Of a stretch of 64,000 bases of DNA, positions 21,006 to 34,000 are shown piece after piece. Location: the NCBI GenBank assembly GCA_036924285.1, contig JAYKYS010000006.1, positions 23,348,001 through 23,412,000 on the forward strand, given 5' to 3'. The notes below the pieces were generated by a model. It was given only the letters and a program-made list of their open reading frames with translations, was not told the DNA's origin and did no database searches. This DNA comes from Asterella californica (Eukaryota > Streptophyta > Marchantiopsida > Marchantiales > Aytoniaceae). Both the position numbers and the translations under genes were made by a program. How positions within the stretch are numbered: position 1 is the first letter of the stretch; each line of letters begins with the position of its first letter.

Positions 21006-24000
21006 TGTCTTAAGATTTCTCATTTACATCATTGTAGCATAAAAGATTTTGTTCTCCAAGATTTACACTAGTTATATTGTTCTAAGTTCTAAGATTTGTC
21101 CAAATTCATAAACACACTTATTTTGCCTAAAGTTCATTCTAACCCACACAATCACGTAATTTCCAGACTCTCCAAAATATGCTCTGGAATGTAACACACG
21201 ACTACTACTTCGAACATAACATAAATGTACACTGAGAAGATATGGAAGACGATTACTTGTCCCTTGCTAGGCTTCTAGTCTTCTCACGTCGGCTTCCAAA
21301 AATAAATCTCGTCTTCTGGTGGGTCAACTCGACTTTTGACATCCTTAGAGCACTATCACTGCTAGGTAGATGCTAGTTATCACTCCGTACAACAAACTCC
21401 TACAGAGAAGATGCTACGCTTATTTGGTCCAGTTGAGGCTTCTGGAGGTGCACACCCTCTAAGATGACCCCTTTCGGATTTTTGAGAGTCCTTAAGTCCC
21501 TATCACAGACTCAGAACTCATTGTACCACACAATGCAAACTATCCATATGGATGCTCAACTGATTAGATCAATCACAGGATGTCTGTCTCTTGTAGCTTT
21601 CTCAGGCTTCTGCTTACTGAAATGTTTTTCTGGTATCACTATAAGGACACTCACATCCAATGATACTCACACAAGACTTCTGTAACCGAGTAGAAGATAG
21701 AATGAAGATAGGAAGAGAATAAGAGAGAAGAGAAGAATAGAAAATAATAAAATAAAGGAGAAGATGAGAAATAAATCTTCCGATAGACTTCTAGTCCGCA
21801 TCCTGACTAACAAGCCATTCCTGCTTGTAGTAATATGAGGGAGAAGACTAAACACATACTTACAGTCCCACCGTCTTCTTGTTGAGGATGACATCTTCTG
21901 ATGTGATACGAAGCGATCCGCCAACTTCTGGACACCTTAGGTTTTTCTCTCGAGCCAAGCTGGAGTTAATTACCACCCACTATCCCTTTGACCAAATGAG
22001 TTGTTGCAGGTTTTAAGACATGTGCCGACACTCTCATCGTCTAACTCCATGATTTTCTACTTGATACTCAGCGAACATACTACAAATACAATGTCTAGCT
22101 TCTTCTGTCCTTACCGTCGACTACTATGTCTCAGGAAATCTATACCTCACAGATAGTCCACATGTGGATCCAAAGTGCTTCACGAGATGAGATGAACTTG
22201 GACACTACACAACTTTTGACAATCATCGCTGTCGTGTCGTGGACTGACTCCTGACAGTTATCGCTCCAAAGACACTCATTGGTAAAACAAGCTAGGTCCT
22301 AGCTTACGGGCTTTTTGACACAACTTCGGATCTTCACTTTCATTACATCGATGGGTAGAGCTCATTGTCAACTTCCCATGGACACTTCGTCTACTTCATT
22401 TGGACGCCTAGTGGAGAAGTTACAAGACTTGAAAGATGGATAAAACAAGCTAAGCCTCAGCTTACGGAGTTTTGGCACGACTTCGGATCTTCACTTTCAT
22501 AGCATCGATGGGTAGAGCTTGTTGTCCGCTTTCCATGGGCATCTTGTCTACTTCATTTGGACGCCTAGTGGAGAAGTTACGTGATTTGAAAGAAGGAAAA
22601 ATCAAGCTAGACCCTAGTTTACTCTGCTGATTGGGTATTTGCGGCTCCAAGTGCTATACTAAGGACGCAAGAGGTCTGTTTCCTCATTATCTGAGAATTC
22701 TTGTACGTACAGCGTCTGACATAAGGGGACTTCTTAAGGGGCTAGCTTACACCTAAGACTTGTAAGCGGACGGTTTGGGAGATTTGGAGGTCCAATGCAA
22801 GCGCGCAAGGCATCGTTGGGTTCAGATCTGTGCAGGTTATGCGTTGGTTAAGATGATTCGTGAGGAGACGGATCGAGGAATATGTTCTGGAGGAAAATTG
22901 AGACGCAAGGAGAGGATTTGAGAGCTTCAATGATCTGTGAAGGAGAGTTGGACCGTTCGGACTGTTCCGGAGTCCAAACTTGCTATCCTTGGATCCATCG
23001 GGATCAGAATGTCGAGTTCTTCAGGAAATTGAAGACGGAACGAAGTTCCATCGCGTGATTTGGGAATTCTAAGTGAAATTGGCTCGCATGGAAGCGCTTA
23101 CGTCAGATTTTCCTTCGCATGCGATCTGCGATTGATTTGTTCTTTGCGATCGGTGAGCCAAGCTCTTCGTTCTTGGTGCCTACGCAATCAGGGAGTCTTC
23201 ATCTACACATAGGAGAAGACCGTATGTGGATTGGGTTGTTGGTTTGGGTGTGATGAGCGATTTTGAGCCACAGGGAGTCAATTTGTGTCAGTTTTTTTGC
23301 AATCTGCGATCAAATTTCTTGCGTGGTTTTGCAAGGAGAACTCTAATTGGCTTGTTTGGAGCCTCGTTGGTTTCAAGGTAGCTAGATCTACCTACCAGAG
23401 GAGACGGATATGATCAGGCGATCCGTTTGAGCGGTGTGTGCGGTTTTAAGTCGCAAGGAGTAGTTTTGGAAGATTCGATCATCTACGACCGAAAATCAGA
23501 GATATCTCGACTGTTGGGAGTCGGATCTGAAGGTTTTCTGGGTCAACGGAGTCAGGAGACATCGACATCTGGAGACCGTTTGACGAGAAGAATGTTCTCA
23601 GATAGGCCTTTTTCGGTTTCTTTGCTACGGATTTTACCCGTTTGAGTTAGTTAGAGTTCTGGTTTGCTATATACATCTTGTGGTAGCTAGCTTTGACTAA
23701 GAGCTTGTAAATGGATGTGGTTTGGACTTGGATTTCAATCGTGTGATATTGGTGCAACTTTGTTTGTTAGCAAAGAGAAGTTTCTCTTGCTTTGAGCTAC
23801 GCTTCGGTGGTTTTGGGTCAGGGTTGAGATTCAGGGGTTCGTTTTAGGGGCTTTGAAGCAGATTACAGACCGCTCTGGTCAGCTTTTTCAGTTTTGTGTT
23901 CTTAGGAAAGAACCGGCAGTGTATGTACATTGAGAGTTGGTATAGATTGCAATGCTCATTTTCGCGGTTGTTTTTGCTCTGTCTCGTCTCTGTTCAGCAC

Positions 24001-24660
24001 AGTAGATCTCCACAACTAGGAACCTCGCATTTTCCTAGACATCTTTCACGCAAAATTCGACACGACACCGCCACTCAATAAGAAAACTTCCCATGCACAA
24101 TTCGATATGAATTCAATGAAACCAAATCCCCAAAAGACATAGACAAAGTTTCTATAAACGAGCAATCAATCCAATCCTTGAGAAGAAGTTACATCAGCTT
24201 TCGGGAGCTACCCCTTCAGCTTCCTAACTCTACTCCTCGACACATTAGACTAAACAAGACTACATGAGGATGTAGTTCCATATCTACTTCTAGCTACACT
24301 TCCGCGCTCCTCCTTGGGTGCGGATGTGTAGAACCTATTGTGCGTGTGTGTGTATGTAAACTGAACATCAATCTCAAGTCTTATACTGCTTCTTAGGCAT
24401 GGGCTGACTAGCAGCCGAACAAATTGTCTTCTAATCGTAGGAGGAGACTCCCTCGAACACAACCACAATCTAGAGGATGAAAGGGTCTACCGGAAGATGA
24501 CCACCACCTCCTTGGATTTTGATTCCTCTAAGTTGGAAAGTCCTTCCTTATTCTTGCTCTAACTAACTCTACCACATGGGCAGTGATCTAAAAATACAAA
24601 AGGAAACTGCAAGACTAAAAATAGCTAAATCTGAATTTCCTGAAAGTCAACGAGGTATAC
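21006..24660. other. unassigned; tandem repeat inside
   Basis: No gene recognised. 21464-21685 (+) and 21667-21924 (-) are short frames without motifs, the latter a low-complexity AG-rich artefact. The stretch 22700-23650 is GC-richer with GATTTGG/GGAGAC-type composition and could be an LTR or promoter-like region. Frames at 23427-23645 and 23896-24081 have no domain. Confidence 0.3.
22286..22600. repeat. two-copy tandem repeat, 157-bp period
   Basis: Two adjacent units share AAAACAAGCTA, CTTCGGATCTTCACTTTCAT, CATCGATGGGTAGAGCT and ACTTCATTTGGACGCCTAGT. The last block recurs 157 bp apart (22401 and 22558). A third partial start (AATCAAGCTAGACCCTAG) begins at about 22600. There is no coding potential. 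Confidence 0.65.
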
Positions 24661-24689
24661 AAAGCTTTGGACCCAACTAAATTTCTTAT

Positions 24690-25246
24690 CTATTCCTGGT
24701 CACTAGGTGTGATATCCATGGCATCCACACTTGCATGTGTGTCTAATTCGGTTTCTGGTATCATGTGCTGCTCATCTGGTACCTCTGACACGGTTGAGGT
24801 GGCATATATCTCAATGATCGTCATGTGTTCATCTGTACTCGGTCTAGAAGACAGAAGACGACAGTGGGAAGCCGTACCCTGTTTCGCTTCTGGGCTCTTC
24901 TGCAAAGCCTGATCGCTGCTTGGAGTTTTGTCAAACTCCTGAGCGTCGGAAGCGGACATTATCTCCACTCTGAATACTTGAGAAGCCGGCTCCTCTTCTT
25001 GTCTTTCAGAAGAAATCTTGACTTCTGCGACTTCTTGTCCTACCTCTCCAAACCCAATGTTGTTACCACCAGGTGATCAACTAGGTCGAATTCTTCCTTG
25101 TCTGGATCCTCAACATGGGAAGGATATGTGGCACTTGAAGACATGGTTGTAGGTATAAGAACTGGGAGAAGACCATAGAGTCTCTTCAGACCTTCAATCT
25201 GCCGATCCAAGTATCTGAACTTGCTGTCCTTGCATTCTAACAACAT
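24690..25246 (-). CDS. hypothetical protein fragments
   Basis: Two minus-strand frames (25246-25040, 68 codons; 24968-24690, 92 codons) are acidic and Ser/Glu-rich. The first starts MLLECKDSKFRYLDRQIEGL and could form a helix. They may be pieces of one interrupted frame. No family recognised. The right end abuts the Gypsy relic at 25260, which suggests that this belongs to a neighbouring mobile element and is not a host gene. Confidence 0.2.
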
Positions 25247-25259
25247 GACCTTGGAGGCA

Positions 25260-26225
25260 ACATCCCAGATTCTATTACGGAAGTTGAAGGCGCTATTATC
25301 CTTCCTCCAGTTCTTGGAAGGAAAGATTATAAGTGTGATAGATCACTAGTCCTTATGATGGATACTGATCCTATCGCTATTGGGTGGACAGTTGGGCAAG
25401 ACAACTTGGATGGAGATAGATTTGCAAGATAATTTGTAGCAAAGATCTTAAGCATTCATCAACGCGCTTATCCGCAAGTTAAAAGAGAACTTTGAGGAAT
25501 AGTTTGAGCCATGAAAGCTGAGAAAGAGTACTTACTGGTGCGACGATGGTGGTTGAAACTGATTGCTTATCGTTACTAAGGATGATAATCAATTGCACGA
25601 CATCAGATATTGCGATGTTGAGATAGATCGCCTACATCAAGTCGTTAAATCCAGAGTTCAAGCAAGTGGCGGGGAAGGATAACCCAGTAGTTGATATGCT
25701 ATCGCGGGTAAGATACGACAAGGATGATGAAATGATTGATGATGTTGATGACATGGGTACAAAGTTTTACATCGTTGCATATTTCAAGATGGAGAACGAG
25801 CTAGTTGTCGAAGGGTTGTATGACGACGAGTTTTTGAATATTGACGATACTTGAGCACTTTGTGAAATGAACAGGGTGGAGTGATGACATGTTCAGAAAG
25901 ATCTGAAAGAATACTTATGGATTTATTTTACAAGGTGGATTTTTTTGAAAACAATCAGTGAAAAGAGATGGAATGTCACTAAGAGTGATTTGCGACAAGG
26001 AGGAGCAACAGAAGCTTCTACAAGGATTTCACGAAACTCTACGGTTTGGACATCGGGGCATTTGGACCACCTTTATCAAGTTGAAGGAGCGGTATTGGTG
26101 AAAAAATATGTATAAGGATGTAGTCTCTTTGGTAGAGTCGTCTGTAACTTGTCAGATGTATTCAAACATCTAACATTGTTATGATTTACATCCGACTTAT
26201 CTATTAGCAATTCATTTCAAATGGG
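25260..26225 (+). pseudogene. fungal-like Ty3/Gypsy RNase H and integrase zinc finger relic (plus strand)
   Basis: RNase H begins near 25280 (VLGRKDYKCDRSLVLMMDTD) and continues through ILSIHQRAYPQVKREL, VVETDCLSLLRMINN and IAYIKSLNPEFKQVAGKD, which has the DMLSR end. An acidic linker (DYD/DD-rich) follows, then the H2C2 zinc finger at about 26040-26170 (H..L.FGHRGIW ... KERYW ... SSVTCQMYS). The reading ends abruptly at about 26225, at FKWVADLV, where the integrase core should start. It is the same family as 18080-21005 in inverse orientation. Confidence 0.8.
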
Positions 26226-26279
26226 TTGCGGATCTAGTTAGAGCCAGCGCTTCGGTGAGTGAGATCTCGAGATAAAGAC

Positions 26280-27060
26280 TGAAGGCCGGACGCTTGAGGA
26301 GAGACGCGAGATACGGAGTGGATCAATATTTCTAAGTGAGCGCTTGGAACAATGATTGACGTAGGACAAAGTTCCAAGAGGAAGTCCAAGAAACGAGTGG
26401 CAGATGACACCAAGATCAGATTGACTCGAGCTAGTTCTGAGACGCAGTCAAGAGATGATATCCGATAACCTTCGTCCTAACGTCGAAGAAATCCAATACC
26501 AGCTACGGCACATGGGCAACAAGATGAAGTTTTATCAACGGTGTCCAACAATTCAAGCGCGAGAAGTCAAAGAGCTTTGTATGCAGAGCTCATCAAGATG
26601 ATGAAGATCATGCAAGAGGGCATGACCTCTAAGGATAAAATGTATCGTCGAGCTTGAGATAAGCCAACGGAGTTTTTCGTCTACCAGGAAGCTTTGTAAG
26701 ACGAATCTGCTGACCTCGTTTTCAGGTATAAGACGAGCTCACAAGGTTAAAGATTTCTTAATTGAGTTGGACTTATACTTTGAGGCGCAATAAGCTAAGA
26801 ATTCAGACAAAGTGAGAGCGGCGATTAAGTTCCTAAAGGACCATGCGCTAATGTGGTGGACTGCATACAGTGACGAACATGTCCTGATCGTCTCAACGCT
26901 TGGTTGGAAAGAGTTCAAGGAGTTGCTCCTAGAACGATTCACTCCAAAGTATCAAATGAATCGAGATGATGTTGAGTTAGTTAGGTTGAAGCAGACAGAG
27001 GCCTTAAATGCTTAGGTGCACGAGTTTAGTGCTAAGCTGGAAAGCGATAATTAGTTTCCA
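26280..27060 (+). pseudogene. Gypsy gag relic
   Basis: Plus-strand frames give a basic N-terminal part (SSKRKSKKRVADD) and a gag capsid-like core at 26740-27060: KDFLIELDLYFEAQ, stop, then VRAAIKFLKDHALMWWTAYS and KEFKELLLERFTPKYQ. The W-W and F.P.Y pattern is that of the retrotransposon gag domain (PF03732-like). Gag normally precedes pol; here it follows a truncated pol, so either two copies were joined at about 26225 or a deletion linked the end of one element to the start of another. Confidence 0.75.
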
Positions 27061-29120
27061 TGTAGATTTTTGTGACATATGCATTAAGTTGATCTTTTTG
27101 GAGGTAATCCTGATGATGCTCTCGTGGATCCTCTCTTTTTGATGGATATCCAGTCCAAATATGTTTGGATGATGTGAGCTTCATACTAGATTTAGAGACA
27201 ATGGAGATTAGTTGGGGAGACTTGAGGTTACTCATGTTCATGCTGTTATAGTAACTTTAGGTCTGGTATTCATTTTAGCAACGTTATGATGAGATGTTGA
27301 TCTTAAAAAACTTAAAATATGATATTGGAGTTCTCAAACAAATAATTATAGATAAAATGGATGGCATTTTGTGGATCAAAGGTCCAAAGAGCTTTCATAA
27401 GCCATGACATGGATTGGTAATCCTGTTTGTCGTAAAATTTTACTCAAAATGACCTCTATTTGATCTCATTCATGAGATGATGTCAGAAAATATTTCTGAA
27501 TCAAATTATTATTTTATCGAAGCATAAATATTCACACCACTAAAGCCATTGGTTCAGCTAGAATTAAAGTCCAATGGTGGCTTCCAATAAGAGATTAGAG
27601 AAAAATGTGCATTTGACAGAAATTAGATGAAAAGTTATTTTGAGGTTTGGGGTGTATTTGGAGATTTTGGTGTTTGAACCTTTGATTTCACATGCAGGTT
27701 ATCTCTTTACTGGAGCTGTACAAATTGTGATTGTATGTCTGTGGGATTCATCTCGATTTAAAGATTTTGATGGTGTTTCCAGATCAACGATCATAAGAGA
27801 AAAGTTCACACGGTCGATTCTTCTTTATGTGTGTACTTTAGATGCTTTTAGAGTTTAGAACATTCATTTTACGTTGAACAACTTAAGAGGTCAAAGAAAA
27901 AGAGAGTTAGAGGAAGAGAAGATAGAGACAGAGAATGAGCTCAAAGACAGTGAAGAAGTGATTTACACATTCGATTTAGTACTTTCTTGTGATTCTTACT
28001 TGTTTAAATCAGTCGTAAATAAAAGAGTCATTCTCTTCACGACACCGTGGAAATAAAAAGGAAACTAGGGTAGTGAGAACTATGATCGAAAAGTTGGAAA
28101 CGTAGAAACTGAGGAGTGAAGATTGAGAACTCATTGTGAATCGTTAGACCCATGATTCACAATGAGTTCTCTCCTTCATACAATGAAAAGACAAAACAAA
28201 GAGGAGATCAACATCAAATCATGCAACCATGTGATGTGCTCAGTATTAGGGAAGAATAAAATAACAGAAACATCTTCAAATTCTCCTCTAGACATCGCAT
28301 GAGCGTGAAACCAAACAACATCTCGTCGATTTCATCATCGACGGTAAATTAGTCACTGAATAGAGGTTTAAGAATTCAAACTCACGAGCGCTACAAGAAG
28401 CTCTCGTAGTACTGAGTTGTACTCTCTGTTGGAACCAATGTCGTCGATGGCAAATCTGATGCAGGGAGTTCTTGCTCTGGATCCACTCCAAAAGTCCGTT
28501 CAGTAATGATCGACCTTCCACATGACACTTGTTATAGATCACTTGGACTTGAGCCGTATTCGATCTTTGAGGATAAGAAAATAGAATATCCTGAACTCTG
28601 ATTGATACAACTGAAAACCACCACACAAGACTAGTCAAGAAATCTCTGTAACACAATATAAAAAGACCGTTTATCACTGATAGAACTCACAACTACTAAC
28701 GCCAAAAAGTTATCCCTCTGAGTGACACATTATCCGTAACAAACTATAGTAATAGCCTTTACGGTTAAAGTAATCAAATGCCAAGAAGCTACTTATCGGT
28801 GGAGCAACAGAGATGCAGGTCGCATCTATCGCGCCTCTTATATTTGGCAAACGATAAACTCTAAAAAGACCATCAGAAACTTTTGACTTTCAATGGCTCG
28901 AGGCCAAGCTAAAAGTTTCGAACCGAAAAATAATATTTTTTTTCTTTTGAATTTGAAAGCACTTCTTGTTATTCCGTGCAGATCCTGTAATTTAAAACGC
29001 CAAGAACATGTTCTAAATACGGTATCACCCTAATGCGCAAGGCTCTAAATAACTTTAAATGATTTCAGTTGTTATTGTGCGAATTAGCTTGTCACTACGG
29101 TACGAGCCCCGTCTACAATG
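27061..29120. other. unassigned; contains a perfect hairpin
   Basis: No gene supported. Frames 27640-27858 (+), 27874-28056 (+) and 28677-28288 (-) lack known motifs; the 27874 frame is a charged helix (RKRELEEEKIETENEL). The segment may include the 3' portion of the Gypsy element whose gag lies upstream. Confidence 0.3.
28125..28171. repeat. perfect 18-bp-arm hairpin
   Basis: The arms GAGAACTCATTGTGAATC (28125-28142) and the exact reverse complement (28154-28171) enclose an 11-nt loop. Pairing extends imperfectly outward (GAAG.. / ..CTTC). It stands in non-coding DNA and might be the junction of two inversely oriented repeats. Confidence 0.6.
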
Positions 29121-29434
29121 CTCTTACAGGCTCCAATGGGTCGCCCTAGCATGGGGCAGGAGGAAATAAATTTTCAACTTCGAGTTGTGGAAGATTAGAA
29201 GATCGTCCAAGGGTATGAAGAAGCAAATCATTTTTCCTGTTGTTATTATTTGCTCCACACTCCTCATGTACATTGTTTGTTCTTCTATATACTTCAGAGC
29301 GTGGATTACTCCAGCAGAAGTAAACAAGGTACAAAGGAGATATATGCTTAGTACATAACGGAGGAGAGATATATGTCTCAACTCAGAATGGTGTACGCGT
29401 ACGTACTCATCATATTATGTACACTTCGGTGTAT

Positions 29435-29700
29435 ATATATTCACTCCATCTTCTGATGGAGGAGGAAAATATATTTAATTTAATATCTAATCCTTTCGGC
29501 AGGAAGGGTTAAATATTAAATTAATTTCAGTGTATCTTGATGCATTAATGAATATAGAAGCATTTGTACTTTCTGAAGCACGGCATTCAGGTCAAGATTT
29601 ATGGGTTATCTCTTATTCTCTCCGTGTTTTCAAAAATTTCCATAAATAGTAATTAAACTAAATAATTAAAAAATAAAAATAAATTTTTTTATTTTAAAAT
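29435..29700. repeat. palindrome-centred repeat, copy 3
   Basis: This matches the copy at 2290-2560. It has a small hairpin (CTCCATCTTC / GATGGAGGAG) followed by TTTAATTTAATATCTAATCC ... GGAAGGGTTAAATATTAAATTAA, then TGAAGCACG, AAGATTTATGGGTT and CTCTCCGTGTTT in the same order. Copies on both sides of the window show a dispersed family. Confidence 0.55.
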
Positions 29701-29749
29701 TTTATATTCTATAATCGAATATAAAATTATTCACATAACAGACACCTGC

Positions 29750-31060
29750 GCTGGTATGTCTGCTCTTATGATTTAATTCCTGTTTGCCATGCCAGCTCTC
29801 AGACGTGCTGAGAAGAAAAATATTTTTACACGTTTTTCCTTTTCCTCCATTTCTTCATACGTAAACTTTGGACGCTTATTCATCAGGCTTCGTGACAAGG
29901 TGTACAAGGCATGTCAAGACCCATCCGAATGTACAAGGAAAACCACAAAACCAAAGCACATCCACACACTGCGTAGCTTTGAGGCAAGTTGCTTTTTATT
30001 GTCGAGTAAGAAGCTTTGAGGCAGGTTGTATGGTGTTGTATCTTTATTCATAAAGTTCGAGTCGTAGTGTCCATACATAACAATTTACAGTATACGGCAT
30101 CTCGTAACAGAGGGATAGGCGATAAAATGGTTCCCCAAATTTAGACTTACCTCCTACATGACATCCTTTACATGTCTAAGGCCTGTCTGAAATCCCACCA
30201 GGAGTATTGTATGACTCTAATGTCTCACGGGTCCAACCAGAATCCCCGACTACTCTGTGCTACTGACTGGTCGATTGTTGTGATCATCCATCGTTAATAT
30301 GCAACGGCAGTACGGTACTGTACTTCTTCAGTGTGTTGCCTAAACTCCGTAACTGCCTGCTGCTGACTAGTCGTAGTACTTAAGATTTTCTTCTGGAAAG
30401 ATATCTGTCAGTTGCATGTGACCAAGCTCCAATTGCTTGATTCATCACCCGTTTAGTTACCCGTTTGTGAGCACATGCTCGAAAGGAGTAGTAGCGCTTG
30501 CGGTCATCGTATTTCTTCTAGCGTTGAACTTCGACACCGTTAAACGATTGACTGGCGTAAACTGGAGCATTCATTCTGTTTCTCTCCTCCATGGACTTCC
30601 TCTTTGCTCCGAGCCGTTCCGTGACAGAGTTCTGCAAGTCTTCGTCGAGTTGTCGTGTAATCCACCTTCCAACCCACCAACCATTGCTTTGGAAGTAATG
30701 TAACTCTGATACGTACAGACAGGAATAAATATCTTCGTCCAAATCGTCCTGTACCTGGAAGCAGTTTCGGGGCTTTCCTCCAGCTGGGCTAACAGAAAAG
30801 GCCTTCTAAATGGTAACTACAAAACAAGTGAATGTATTTCCCCACGTTGCATCGTAGACTAACGCAAGACGAGATGTCTCCACCGTCTATAGATCGACAG
30901 TAAATGGCCTGTCCTCGAACTCGGCTCGTTCTGAGACTCTCCAATCTTCCTTCCTAGTTCCGACAAGATCCTCTCGAGAACAGACTCCTCCACAGAGTCA
31001 CTCCAAATGCAGTTCTCAAAACTTGTGTCGTTGACACACCGGCAAACAACCAGTTACTGC
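29750..31060. other. intergenic, downstream of the TMEM104-like gene
   Basis: Short frames (29789-30019, 30437-30703 plus strand) have no recognised motif. The part near 31060 should contain the 3' UTR of the minus-strand transporter gene. No clear polyadenylation motif could be picked out with confidence. Confidence 0.3.
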
Positions 31061-31064
31061 CTTG

Positions 31065-34000
31065 TTAGCGGCAGTACAACGACACAATTTTCTCCACCGC
31101 GTTGAAGATCATAGCAATGACGGCCCAACCCATCAGGGCAACCACCCACTTGGTTCCCTTGAAAGGAGACGAGTAGGGGTTTGTTTTTGAGTAGAACTTC
31201 ATGGGCGCTTTGCTGTTCTCAATCGTTTCCTTCACGACCCTGTCATGATGGGAAAGACTAAAACAGCAGATTAGAAACCAAATTTGAGGAGCTTTGTATA
31301 TTCTGATACCAATGCGTAGTCCCTGCAGCTGGACACGAAAGACCAGACCGAGCTGCAAACAGTTTATAACCACTGAAATAGTCAATCCAGGGGCCACCAT
31401 ACTAAATATAGCCCACAAGTAGGCAAGAAAGCAAAAAAAATAAATTCCGCTGCAGAAAGCAGACCTATCTCCCACAACGTCAAGGATTTACGTACTTTCT
31501 GGAATAGTAAACAAAGGTTGCTGGAAAGATGAACATGATGATACATCCTGCAAAAGCTCCTGATGCTCCGACCAACGAATCGACGGAGAATCCAAAATGC
31601 TGCCAAGATAAATTTGGATAGTCAAAACCCAGAAGATAGCCGGAATACAACAACCTTGCACATAAACCGAGATCAAATATCTCCTTGTCCACGTTCAAAC
31701 CATGTAACGCTTGAACGTTGGCAGCAGTGATCTGGAAAGTGGGGTGCTTAGATACTTGGATTGTACCTCCGCTATAAACGCACAGACCACTGGGGGTACG
31801 ACAGCAATTAGAGTGAGAATAACCCGTCGCTGCCAAGCTAGATCTCCTGTCTCTCCTTGAGATGACTTAGAACCTGTGGCAAACATGATACAAACTTGGT
31901 TAACACTGGGAGAAAGCATTACAGTTCTTTTTCTTCAACGATATTTGTAAACATACTTCACCTAGATTCAGGCTGTATATTCTGTATCATCCGGACCCAC
32001 ATGACGACCAAGAAACATGAGTTAGCCCATCGTAACGGGGCGAATTTCTGTGTCAAAATCAAAGTACGAAAAGTAAAACATAATGAAGCTGTTTTCCACA
32101 TGGCAATCCTGAGGAGAATCGTGCAAACAGTAAGTTGGCGGACAGTCACCTCCATATGTCAGCTGAAAAAGTGTGTCGAGATTGTTTCGTAGAGTGATGA
32201 GCATCATTGGGAAAGTGGACGACAATGTAAACACTGCAACACATCCAAAGCACGCACCTCATAAAATTATAGAAGTACACTCCACAGGCAGTCCGCAGAT
32301 AAGGTATGTACCTCAAGCTTTCCATTCTAACGGAAGTCTCAATCAACCACAGGCTTCTACACCCTTCCACCCCTTACCTTCGCTCCAACACGGGAGTTGT
32401 CACAACGTAATCACGGACAGGGGAGGGAGGAGTGAAAGAGTGTAAATCTCATAGTTTTGCATAAACTGGAGCATACCTGGGAACAAAAAGAGCGCATCTC
32501 CGATGAATCCATAAACTGAGACGGGTAAAAAATGAAACGCAAACAACCGATCAGCGAAATGCAAGAAACATGTGTATAAAAGTGCTCTTTTCCAACATAA
32601 GAGTACAGGCTCCATGACAAGCTAAATGCTTTATATCTCTGAATTTTCATGCAAGAACGTCGTGTCTTTGGCAAAGAAACTGACACGATAGTCTCTAACG
32701 GTGTAATATAATTCGTACCTTGAGGAGGGAAGTTGAACGTTACAGGGTCAAGAACATCGGCTCCTGCAAATAGTGGTAGAAACATGATTAACTTCTAAAT
32801 CATCGTCACAACACCAGAAAATCAGAAGACTGCCCCATAACTACAACAGAAGTGAATGATTGTGGGGAGGTGACGAGAAGGTCTCAAACGAAGTCGAACG
32901 TACCAAAGGCTAGAAGACATCCGATGAAGAGTGCCATGTATATGACGAAGATAAGCCCGAAAACGGCCCCAGTGAGTTTCATAATGCTCTTCTTGTTCGC
33001 AATCGGTGTGATGATACCAGGAATACTACACGGCCAAATGGGGGAATAAGTAATCTAGTAAACGATCACTCAAACAACCCATTGTAGACAGACTTAATCT
33101 CCCATCCGGGGGATCTAGATTAACTTAGATGATAGCTGTTACCGCACGGACGAGAGTATTTGCATTCGGTGCCTCTTCGAACAACAAAATGAGGAATTAC
33201 AAAACAATTCAGGGCTTGAAGCCACACAGTAAGCTGGAGAAAAGGTAGCACCTGTGATGACACATGAAGGAGTACACTGCACCTCCGAACAAATTTGGCA
33301 AAGTCCTGAATTTCAAAGTAATAGACAATGTAAAACCGCTTACGTAAGTCTCTTGATTCACCTTAAGGAATAGAGTTCTCGATGGAACCATGATTATGCT
33401 TCCACAGTGGTTCCCCCTTATAACGTGAAATGCAAATCGAATCTGCCTATGATTACGCTCTTTAGCTAAGCTTTTATGATAATTATAACTAGCTACACCA
33501 AATCTACAACAGAACAACTTCAAGAAGTACCGGTGGAACGTCATACTCAAATCTCGTGGCAGGGACTTCCTTGACGACGCGATCCTTTTGCATAACTGCC
33601 CGGAATGCCAAAATAAGGATTCTGCATGGACATACAGCAAATTGATGAGTACACAAATTAGTGATAGACATCGCACTTTCAAGGTGCGTAGCCATGATTC
33701 CTGGGGAGCTTTGAACATCGGCGGACTTACGTGAGCAATGACACGTTCCGAATGACCATGGTTATAATCTGAAGAACTTTCATGTTTTGGAAGTCGAAGA
33801 AGCTGGCATAAGGAGAAAATGACAAGTTAGTTTAGAAACGCTCATCCAAGCGTGACGATAGGGCAAACATTCAAGCGAATTGCAATTATCATAGTATTGT
33901 TACCATAGAGGGATATAACGGCGACCTTCAGGAGGAAGACGAGGAATGAAACGATTGAAGCTTCACTAACTTATTTATCTTACCAGAAAGGTAAAATAAA

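Noticed and set aside
21667..21924. A minus-strand hydrophobic frame (Phe/Leu/Ser)
   Set aside because: It is the translation of an AG-rich low-complexity stretch and not a membrane protein.
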